From: Planctomycetota bacterium
GTDB lineage: Bacteria; Planctomycetota; SKW154
DNA: 9,098 nt
NCBI GenBank assembly: GCA_026418755.1
Contig: JAOAAR010000052.1
Coordinates: 1-9,098, forward strand
Direction: 5' to 3'
The notes beneath the pieces were generated by a model. The model ran no database searches, was not told the origin of the DNA, and saw only the letters and a list, made by a program, of their open reading frames with translations. Positions 1-5,362 of this stretch are shown piece after piece. Both the position numbers and the translations under genes were made by a program. The number at the start of each line of letters is the position of its first letter. Position 1 is the stretch's first letter.

Positions 1-1238
1 GAGGTATAGTATTCGGTGGAAAACCCTATAGCGATTCCTGCGATAAGTCCTGTGACAATCGAGCCGAAAACCCCCCACGCAAACTCCGAAGGCAGGATAA
101 AGTGAACCAACACGGCAGAAGCAATGAAAATCATAATAGTTGCACCGTATATCCCCTTTCGAAGCGCCTTGAGAAGAACTCTCTGTTCCGCCTTCTCTCC
201 CGAGCGAACAAAGAATATCCCAATAATAGAAAGGACGATCCCGATAGCAGCAAGAAGTATCGGGGCTAATATGAACTGAAGTTTCATATTGGCGGCTTCA
301 AAAAGTGGAATTTTCTTGGAATAACAGTATTGCGCAACAGCAGCAGCCCCAAGAGCACTCGTAGCAAGTATAGAACCACAATAAGACTCGTAGAGGTCCG
401 CACCCATACCTGCAACATCGCCAACATTGTCACCAACATTATCAGCAATTGTAGCAGGATTGCGTGGGTCGTCCTCTGGAATCCCTGTCTCGACTTTGCC
501 AACAAGGTCCGCACCGACATCCGCTGCTTTTGTAAATATGCCACCGCCAACCCGAGCAAACAGCGCCTGCGTCGAAGCCCCCATCCCGAAGCAAAGCATA
601 ACCACAGTCACATCTGTTAGGTTCGTTATGCCAAGACTGGCTGCGGTCTCAGGATAGTGCTTCAAAAGAATCTGAAATAGAAGGAAAAACCATAAGCAGA
701 TGTCAAGGAGACCCAAACCGACAACGACTAAACCCATAACAGCGCCGCTTCTGAAGGCAATCTGTAGCGCCCGGTTGAGCGAAGTCTTGGCTCCCCACGC
801 CGTCCTGTGAGAAGCACTCGTTGCAGTCCTCATCCCCAAGTAGCCGCAAAGCCCCGAAAAAAGCCCACCCGTCAGAAAAGCAAAAGGAACTAACTTCGAC
901 TGAAGACCAAGAACAAACGACAGAAATATGAAGAAAAGGCATAAGATGACAAAAACAATAGTGACGACCTTATATTGCCTTTTAAGATATGCATATGCCC
1001 CTTCTCGGACAGCAGCAGCAATCTCTTTCATCCTGTCGGTTCCCTCCTCAGCACGCATCGCACCCCTGTAAAAAACAAACGCAAAGATAAGTGCAAGCAG
1101 CGCAGCAATAGGTGCAAGATACCAGAGAGGATTGATTGCAACATCCTTGAAGTCCACCTTCTCCTCTCTCTCTCCAGCAAACACCATACCCGTCGCAACA
1201 ATCCCTAAAAAAACGATTAGAAGAGATATCCTTTTCAT
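1..1238 (-). CDS. hppA: Membrane-bound ion-pumping pyrophosphatase, N-terminal 412 residues (partial)
   Basis: An integral membrane enzyme that hydrolyses pyrophosphate to two phosphates and uses the energy to pump Na+ and/or H+ across the cytoplasmic membrane. The gene runs off the left edge, so only the first 412 residues of a protein usually 650-800 long are seen. ATG at 1238 is chosen because GGAGG (1245-1249) lies 6 nt upstream. Residues 1-21 look like a signal peptide, followed by several hydrophobic helices (about 39-57, 91-111, 117-135, 164-192). The family active-site block is intact: GGGIFTKAADVGADLVGK (231-248), EDDPRNPATIADN (255-267), DNVGDNVGD (266-274) and GADLYESY (279-286). 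Glu284 sits three residues after Asp281, the gate position typical of Na+-pumping forms; plant H+ forms carry it four residues later. The Ala/Lys position deciding K+ dependence lies in the missing C-terminal half. Family assignment is near certain; ion specificity is an inference. Confidence 0.97.
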   Translation of the reverse strand, partial: MKRISLLIVFLGIVATGMVFAGEREEKVDFKDVAINPLWYLAPIAALLALIFAFVFYRGAMRAEEGTDRMKEIAAAVREGAYAYLKRQYKVVTIVFVILCLFFIFLSFVLGLQSKLVPFAFLTGGLFSGLCGYLGMRTATSASHRTAWGAKTSLNRALQIAFRSGAVMGLVVVGLGLLDICLWFFLLFQILLKHYPETAASLGITNLTDVTVVMLCFGMGASTQALFARVGGGIFTKAADVGADLVGKVETGIPEDDPRNPATIADNVGDNVGDVAGMGADLYESYCGSILATSALGAAAVAQYCYSKKIPLFEAANMKLQFILAPILLAAIGIVLSIIGIFFVRSGEKAEQRVLLKALRKGIYGATIMIFIASAVLVHFILPSEFAWGVFGSIVTGLIAGIAIGFSTEYYT

Positions 1239-1506
1239 TCTTGTCCTCCGAAATGTAACTTGTCCTTACTTATAAGATGAAAAATGGTATATAGCCCTGG
1301 TAGCGAATCAACAGATTTTTCGGATTTCAACAATAACTTTGCCCAACTCAACCGTAACTCAAACTTAAACAGAAACAGTGAAAGAAATCTACTTACAATT
1401 TCTCCGATGAAGGAAAAATGAAACATTAATGCTTTTTTCTGCCTTTTTCTGTGAAAATCGCCCGCTCATAATGTAAGATATTTAAAGAAAATTGGAGATA
1501 GTAAAT
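1239..1506. other. Divergent intergenic region between hppA and porA
   Basis: This 268-base AT-rich stretch separates two divergently transcribed energy genes and must hold both promoters. Ribosome binding sites are clear at each end: GGAGG at 1245-1249 for hppA and GGAG at 1494-1497 for porA. For porA the best -10-like box is CATAAT (1467-1472), but no good -35 lies 16-18 nt upstream. For hppA a TATAAG-like box lies on the minus strand near 1270, again without a convincing -35. A 63-codon minus-strand open frame (1235-1426) ends in an ATGA overlap with the hppA start, but has no ribosome binding site and no recognisable sequence. No repeat, RNA gene or terminator stands out. Confidence 0.5.
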
Positions 1507-2685
1507 ATGCAAGAGATGGTAGCACTAACAGGAAATGAAGCCGCTGCACTGGCGTTCAAACAGATAGAACCCGATGTAGTGGCTGCGTATCCAATCACTC
1601 CCCAAACAGAGTTAATGCACGATGTGGCAGGATTCGTCCACGACGGAGAAATGAGAACAGAGTTCATTACAGTGGAAAGCGAACACAGCGCAATGAGCGC
1701 ATGCATCGGCGCAGCAGCAGCAGGAGCACGCACAATGACAGCAACAAGCGGCCAAGGACTCGCTCTCATGTGGGAGATGCTCTACATCGCAGCCTCATAT
1801 CGACTGCCCATCGTCATGGCAAATGTTAACCGTGCCCTTTCAGGACCCATAAATATCCATTGTGACCACTCCGACTCCATGGGAGCACGCGACACAGGTT
1901 GGATCCAACTCTTCTGCGAGAATCCCCAAGAAATCTACGACAGCATCATCCAGGCTATCAGAATCGCAGAGGACAAAAGAGTACAACTGCCTCTTATGGT
2001 CTGCTACGACGGATTCATAATAAGCCACACAATGCAGCCTTTGAAAGTCCTTGACAAAGAAACAGTGCAAAAGTTTGTCGGAAAACGGCAGCCAGAGTTC
2101 TCTCTACTTAATGTTGAGAAACCGTTTTCGTTGGGTGCACTCGACCTGCCACCATATTATTACGAGCACAAACGCCCACAGGTGGAAGCAATGAAAAACG
2201 CCCTCGATGTCGTTCTTGCCGTCGCAAAAGAGTACGAGAGTTTAAGCGGCAGAAGATACGGTTATTTTGAGGAGTATAGAACAGAAGATGCAGAGTTGCT
2301 TCTTGTAGGACTCGGCTCATTCACAGGAACCGCAGCAGAGGCAGTAGACATCGCTCGAAATGAGGGAATAAGAGCAGGACTATTGAAACTGAGACTATTC
2401 CGACCTCTGCCAAAAGAAGCACTCTCCCAAGCCCTTAAGAAAACAAAAGCCGCCTGTGTCTATGATAGAGCACTCTCGTTCGGACTTGGCGGTCCCCTTG
2501 CCCACGAATTGCGCTCCGTAGCGTATGAGACAGGACTGAAGGTGCCAATCGCAAGCGCAATCTACGGACTTGGCGGACGCGATATAACAGAGCACGACAT
2601 TGCCGCCCACATAAGAAAACTCTGGAACGACTACAAAAAAGATTCCATAAAAATGGAAACTGAATTCCTCAATCTATGCGAATAA
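1507..2685 (+). CDS. porA: Pyruvate:ferredoxin oxidoreductase, alpha subunit
   Basis: The alpha subunit of the cytoplasmic four-subunit enzyme that oxidises pyruvate with CoA to acetyl-CoA and CO2, reducing ferredoxin, or runs in reverse to fix CO2. ATG at 1507 gives 392 residues and is preceded by GGAG (1494-1497) at 9 nt. A TTG at 1492 is in frame but would overlap that ribosome binding site; ATG 1516 is a second alternative. The length fits the family (about 380-410). The N-terminal POR_N domain (about 5-230) contains AAYPITPQTE (26-35), VESEHSAMS (56-64), including the conserved thiamine-contacting glutamate, TATSGQGL (78-85) and GPINIHCDHSDSM (113-125). The PFOR_II-type domain covers about 255-360. 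The subunit needs beta (thiamine diphosphate), gamma and delta (iron-sulfur) partners; none is adjacent. The NRALS...DHSDS block favours pyruvate over other 2-oxoacids, but VorA or KorA specificity cannot be excluded from sequence alone. Confidence 0.93.
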   Translation: MQEMVALTGNEAAALAFKQIEPDVVAAYPITPQTELMHDVAGFVHDGEMRTEFITVESEHSAMSACIGAAAAGARTMTATSGQGLALMWEMLYIAASYRLPIVMANVNRALSGPINIHCDHSDSMGARDTGWIQLFCENPQEIYDSIIQAIRIAEDKRVQLPLMVCYDGFIISHTMQPLKVLDKETVQKFVGKRQPEFSLLNVEKPFSLGALDLPPYYYEHKRPQVEAMKNALDVVLAVAKEYESLSGRRYGYFEEYRTEDAELLLVGLGSFTGTAAEAVDIARNEGIRAGLLKLRLFRPLPKEALSQALKKTKAACVYDRALSFGLGGPLAHELRSVAYETGLKVPIASAIYGLGGRDITEHDIAAHIRKLWNDYKKDSIKMETEFLNLCE

Positions 2686-2726
2686 GCAGAATGCAGACAA
2701 AACCAACCCCAAGAAAAGCATTTCTC

Positions 2727-2755
2727 TTGACCAGAGTACATTTCTGGTGTATAAA
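2727..2755 (+). promoter_or_regulatory. Sigma-70 type promoter of the tRNA-Leu gene
   Basis: TTGACC (2727-2732) and TATAAA (2750-2755) are separated by exactly 17 nt, close to the consensus in both boxes. The expected start near 2762 leaves only about 4 nt before the mature tRNA 5' end. Between the boxes lies a 6-bp inverted repeat, ACCAGA (2730-2735) and TCTGGT (2743-2748), which could be an operator. The promoter suggests the tRNA is transcribed independently of porA. Confidence 0.8.
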
Positions 2756-2765
2756 AAAATTCGAT

Positions 2766-2849
<84 letters not shown>

Positions 2850-2908
2850 CTCTGGTAGTCACTTAATCTTCTTTCGTTCTGTCCCATTCATTAAAGACGA
2901 CTTTTGAA

Positions 2909-2944
2909 CCCTCCCCCAGTGCATATTGCGCAGAGGGCTATTTT
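2909..2944 (+). terminator. Possible terminator between tRNA-Leu and mscL
   Basis: CCCTC (2909-2913) pairs with GAGGG (2933-2937), with an inner TGC/GCA pairing (2920-2922 and 2930-2932). The stem is followed by CTATTTT, giving a weak intrinsic-terminator shape for the rightward tRNA transcript. It ends over the stop codon of the convergent mscL. The stem is interrupted and the T-run short, so the call is tentative. Confidence 0.35.
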
Positions 2945-3384
2945 AAGTCAGATGTACAGTAAGGGCAGCGAGTGGCTTTCTTGTTCACTGTGGAACAGCA
3001 GAATGGGCATTCTTTGGTAACTGCTGCGGGCGCAGGCACGCTGGCGCGTTTCAACCTGTTGATGCTTTTAACCAAGATGAAAAGCGCTAATGCGACGATG
3101 ATTAGATTGATGACCGTATTTATGAAAACCCCGATATTTATCGTTACCGCACCTGCCGCTTTCGCAGCCGCTACTGTGTGATACGGCGGAGGAACCGTGC
3201 CGTTCCTTATGACTACGAATATGTTTGAGAAATCAACATTACCCAGCACAAGTCCGATTGGCGGCATAAGGACATCAGCGACCAGCGATGCTACGACTGC
3301 CGAGAAAGCGGCTCCGATGATGATTCCGACCGCCATATCAATGACATTTCCCTTCATTGCAAATTCTTTGAACTCTTTTAGCAT
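2938..3384 (-). CDS. mscL: Large-conductance mechanosensitive channel MscL with C-terminal zinc ribbon
   Basis: An inner-membrane homopentameric channel that opens under membrane tension and releases solutes during hypo-osmotic shock. The 148-residue protein starts at ATG 3384, with AAGGAG (3391-3396) 6 nt upstream. The N-terminal amphipathic helix MLKEFKEFAMKG and TM1 with the pore-lining VGIIIGAAFSAVV pattern (19-31) and LVADVLMPP (34-42) are typical. A periplasmic loop covers about 46-80 and TM2 about 82-106. The tail differs from the E. coli type (136 residues): the usual C-terminal helical bundle is replaced by Cys126-x2-Cys129 and Cys140-x2-Cys143, a rubredoxin-like zinc ribbon (CPFC...CPYC). 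Such tails are known in some MscL lineages; their role is not established here. The gene lies 103 nt downstream of the broken DUF481 gene on the same strand. Confidence 0.95.
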   Translation of the reverse strand: MLKEFKEFAMKGNVIDMAVGIIIGAAFSAVVASLVADVLMPPIGLVLGNVDFSNIFVVIRNGTVPPPYHTVAAAKAAGAVTINIGVFINTVINLIIVALALFILVKSINRLKRASVPAPAAVTKECPFCCSTVNKKATRCPYCTSDLK

Positions 3385-3443
3385 ATTTCTCTCCTTATAA
3401 AATCGCTTTCAAATTGACAAGAATCCATAAGGATTAACTCTTC

Positions 3444-3486
3444 TCAAGAAATAACAATCAGCAAATCAACTGTTCTCATTTCTTGA
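3444..3486 (-). terminator. Inverted repeat directly after the DUF481 stop, possible terminator
   Basis: TCAAGAAAT (minus strand, 3478-3486) and ATTTCTTGA (3444-3452) form a perfect 9-bp inverted repeat with a 25-nt spacer. It begins 1 nt after the TGA stop at 3488-3490. A further AACA/TGTT pairing can form inside the spacer. No T-run follows, so this is either a factor-dependent or processing stem, or simply a chance repeat. Confidence 0.35.
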
Positions 3487-3487
3487 C

Positions 3488-4518
3488 TCAAAACTCCAAG
3501 GAGATTCCTAAATAAGTTTCGCGGTCATTCTTTTTGATACCTTTTGGTGCGCCTTGGTCCGATTTATGTACATAACCGATTGTCGCCCAAATTATGTCGG
3601 AAACCTTCACGCTCAGCGAACTTTCGGAGTTGGCTCTCCAGTCATCAACGGTTTCAAAGGGAACAAAACACTCGACTGTTTGCTTGAATTTTACGCTTCC
3701 AGATATGTTCCAGACAAATTCTATAGAGGACGTGCCTTCTGAAAACTGCTCATCTTCTTTTGTTATAAGAAGGCGGTAATCAACGAAAGTCTGCTGAAAG
3801 CCTACCTCTGCATTGAGAGAGACCAATGGACTGTTTATGATTTTCCAGCCTCCCCCTCCCGCAATACCGGTCCTCAAATTGAGATTGGCGAAATAATCAT
3901 ATTCGGCAGCATAAGAAAGCCATACATAAACCGCACATTGGAAACACTGTAGTCGTATTTGATTTTTCCGTTGCCAGCACGCTTGCTCAATACGCCTTCC
4001 GTCTCGCCGTAAGCATAATTCGCCTTCAGAGAAATGCAGTCGTTAAGCGTTTCGCGGGCAAGAGAGAGTTTGAACCCAATGTCATTCGAGTTGGTGTTTC
4101 CTTCAATGTGGCTCGCTTTTACCGTAGCATTACCTTTCCAGAGCGAAGGCGCATTTATTGACAGTATATCGTCGAGAGCAACTTCTGTTGCCCTGGATTT
4201 TTCGGATTCTATATTTGCCTTTCCCGGTGTGGCTGGCAGAAACCTGCCGTTTATGATATCGCCGTTCTTCAGTTCTATCCTGGTTGGGCAATCTGTTTCA
4301 ATAGTGGAGACTCCGCTCCACTTGATTTGGGGATTCGTGATGACGCTGTGTTTAAGATTCAGCGTTCCTTTGACCATATTCTGCAGTTCACCTTTCAACG
4401 AATCGCCATTGTTAAGCGACAGGTTGACATTGATTGCCTTCTGCTGGACAGCGCAACTAGAAAACAACAAAAAAGAAAACCATAGCGCACCGAAAAACGA
4501 AAAAGTCTTCTTTCTCAT
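3488..4518 (-). pseudogene. DUF481 (YdiY-like) outer-membrane protein, interrupted by one frameshift
   Basis: ATG at 4518 is chosen over the upstream ATG at 4545 because AGGAGG (4524-4529) sits 5 nt before it. The first 21 residues are a signal peptide ending in LLFSSC, so Cys22 may be a lipidated N-terminus. Two NGD-containing segments follow (about 35-45 and 82-93, LNNGDSLKGEL and ELKNGDIINGR). Next comes the DUF481 hallmark W-x-G-N...GNT (about 127-142, LWKGNATVKASHIEGN), which starts an alternating beta pattern predicted to form a membrane barrel. The frame breaks after residue 200 (bases 3919-3921). The frame in use ends at a TGA at about 3873, while the neighbouring frame carries on as LSYAAEYDYFANLNLRTG and runs 143 residues to the TGA at 3488, ending in the expected C-terminal phenylalanine. 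Restoring one base gives a 344-residue protein. This may be a real mutation or a sequencing error; no slippery heptamer is visible. Function of the family is unknown. Confidence 0.82.
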
Positions 4519-4570
4519 AACATCCTCCTTTATTTTTGCCAACATTCCAAATTATGACTCACAATGAGAG

Positions 4571-4599
4571 GTTTTAGCAGAAAAATTTCAGATTGACAA
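4571..4599 (-). promoter_or_regulatory. Candidate promoter of the DUF481 gene
   Basis: On the minus strand TTGTCA (4594-4599, 5 of 6 consensus bases) and TAAAAC (4571-4576, 4 of 6) are separated by 17 nt. A start near 4564 gives a leader of about 45 nt before the ATG at 4518, which holds the AGGAGG ribosome binding site. The segment TTGTCAATCTGAAA recurs with one change upstream of mscL. Confidence 0.5.
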
Positions 4600-4631
4600 T
4601 CACAAAAGAACACTCACCGTTTACTCTCTTT

Positions 4632-4654
4632 CCAAACGGTTTGGGTTGCCCAAA
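4632..4654. repeat. Three mutually complementary segments (double dyad)
   Basis: CCAAA (4632-4636), TTTGGG (4640-4645) and CCCAAA (4649-4654) are spaced by 3 nt each. The central segment can pair with either flank, giving two mutually exclusive short hairpins or two overlapping operator half-site pairs. The element lies downstream of the winged-helix gene and about 33 bases upstream of the -35 box proposed for the DUF481 gene. No T-run flanks it, so it is not a plain intrinsic terminator. Confidence 0.4.
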
Positions 4655-4725
4655 TGTCTCCATCAAAACAGATTCTTTGGCTTCTGCACAAAATTTACCG
4701 CCTCTTCCATTCTCCTATCGTCCTT

Positions 4726-5103
4726 TTAATTTACAAATAATTTCCCCGTATAACACCGTTGACAAACCGACCTAAGAGGATACTCCTTTTTGCGATAACG
4801 ACAGTAGAGAATAGTGTCTGCAGTAAGAGGCGTTTTGCATTTCTTACAACAGATTGACTTTAATTCAAAACCGAGCAAAGTACATAACCCATCCAAAGTT
4901 ATATATATTCTGTTATTCCTTACTCGGACCGCTTTCGTCACAAGCAGTTCAGCCAAATTATGCACAAGCCGTTGCGGATGACCCCTTTGTATAAGTAAAG
5001 ATATAATCTCATCTTGTGTTAAACCGTTTATCTGAGATAAAATCTGCAAGATTCTTAAGTAGTAACTGTTCCTCTTTCCATACTTAATTTCAAGTTTCTT
5101 CAT
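4726..5103 (-). CDS. Small probable winged-helix / zinc-ribbon protein
   Basis: I do not recognise a named family. The start at ATG 5103 gives 125 residues and is preceded by AGGAG (5110-5114) at 6 nt; an in-frame ATG at 5133 lacks such a site. Residues about 14-82 have the helix-helix-helix-strand-strand pattern of a winged helix (YYLRILQILSQINGLTQDEI, then LVTKAVRVRNNRIYITLDG as the wing). The C-terminal part has two cysteine pairs, Cys-x2-Cys in ICCKKCKTPL and Cys-x2-Cys in SVCQRC, about 27 residues apart, separated by basic residues, which suggests one zinc ribbon. DNA binding, perhaps as a regulator, is an inference from this layout. It lies 254 nt downstream of the helicase-nuclease gene on the same strand, but has its own strong promoter and so need not belong to that operon. 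Confidence 0.72.
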   Translation of the reverse strand: MKKLEIKYGKRNSYYLRILQILSQINGLTQDEIISLLIQRGHPQRLVHNLAELLVTKAVRVRNNRIYITLDGLCTLLGFELKSICCKKCKTPLTADTILYCRYRKKEYPLRSVCQRCYTGKLFVN

Positions 5104-5104
5104 C

Positions 5105-5203
5105 TTAATCTCCTCTCCTAATCCACCCCACATGCGCAGAAAAAAAATTATCTACCACTAACCAACGGACAGCCATATCACAGGCTATCCACAAACTTTT
5201 CAA
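5105..5203 (-). CDS. Possible 32-residue leader ORF coupled to the winged-helix gene
   Basis: Within the predicted leader, a GGAGGGG site (5206-5212) is followed 2 nt later by TTG at 5203. This opens a 32-codon frame ending in TAA (5105-5107), one base before the ATG of the next gene. The stop-start arrangement would let ribosomes leaving the small frame start the next one. The peptide (LKSLWIACDMAV..., ending RRGD) is not recognised. The TTG start, very short spacing and lack of homology keep confidence low; the frame may be chance. Confidence 0.28.
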   Translation of the reverse strand: MKSLWIACDMAVRWLVVDNFFSAHVGWIRRGD

Positions 5204-5226
5204 TTCCCCTCCATCGCCACGCTCAA

Positions 5227-5256
5227 ATAATACCTTACCGCCTGTCATCCTGTCAA
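5227..5256 (-). promoter_or_regulatory. Strong sigma-70 type promoter for the winged-helix gene
   Basis: On the minus strand TTGACA (5251-5256) matches the -35 consensus exactly and TATTAT (5227-5232) matches five of six -10 bases, with an 18-nt spacer. Starting near 5220, the transcript would carry a leader of about 117 nt before the ATG at 5103. The -35 box is part of a tandem repeat, TGACAGG-A-TGACAGG (two 7-base copies), which may be a binding site for a regulator, possibly the gene's own product. Confidence 0.62.
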
Positions 5257-5345
5257 GGCGAATTTAACATCCCAGAGAAAGCGTAAAGAGGCACGCTATA
5301 ACGAGTATGAAAGAATGAGGAAAAGCCTGTTATAAAGAGGGGCGT

Positions 5346-5362
5346 TCTAAAGTTTTTTTAGA
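5346..5362 (-). terminator. Weak inverted repeat over the stop codon of the helicase-nuclease gene
   Basis: TCTAAA (minus strand, 5357-5362) and TTTAGA (5346-5351) form a 6-bp stem with a 5-nt loop, spanning the TAA stop at 5358-5360. The stem is AT-rich and no T-run follows, so termination here is only a possibility. Confidence 0.22.

Noticed and set aside
1235..1426. 63-codon minus-strand frame ending in an ATGA overlap with the hppA start
   Set aside because: No ribosome binding site before its ATG, low-complexity F/L/S/K-rich translation and no recognisable family; best read as the leader and promoter region of hppA.
1715..1730. GCA triplet run as a microsatellite
   Set aside because: It encodes the conserved alanine-rich stretch after SACIG in PorA, so coding explains it.
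2895..2920. GGGTTCAAAAGTC on the minus strand, resembling a tRNA T-arm, as a duplicated tRNA end (att site)
   Set aside because: Matches only the generic GGTTCAA core, not the acceptor end of the neighbouring tRNA-Leu, and no integrase is present.
3394..3420. TTGTCA-N15-TATAAG as a promoter for mscL
   Set aside because: The spacer is too short, and the -10 would overlap the AAGGAG ribosome binding site, so the transcript would begin after it.
3422..3435. AATCC-ATAA-GGATT hairpin as terminator
   Set aside because: Only 5 bp, with no T-run on either strand.
4574..4715. Minus-strand open stretch of about 46 codons between the winged-helix gene and the DUF481 gene
   Set aside because: Passes through the proposed promoter, has no start with a good ribosome binding site and no recognisable protein.
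5231..5335. Plus-strand open stretch ending RKEARYNEYERMRKSLL, like the end of a protein
   Set aside because: No start codon with a ribosome binding site, only about 34 codons, and antisense to the strong promoter; could be a gene remnant but cannot be supported.
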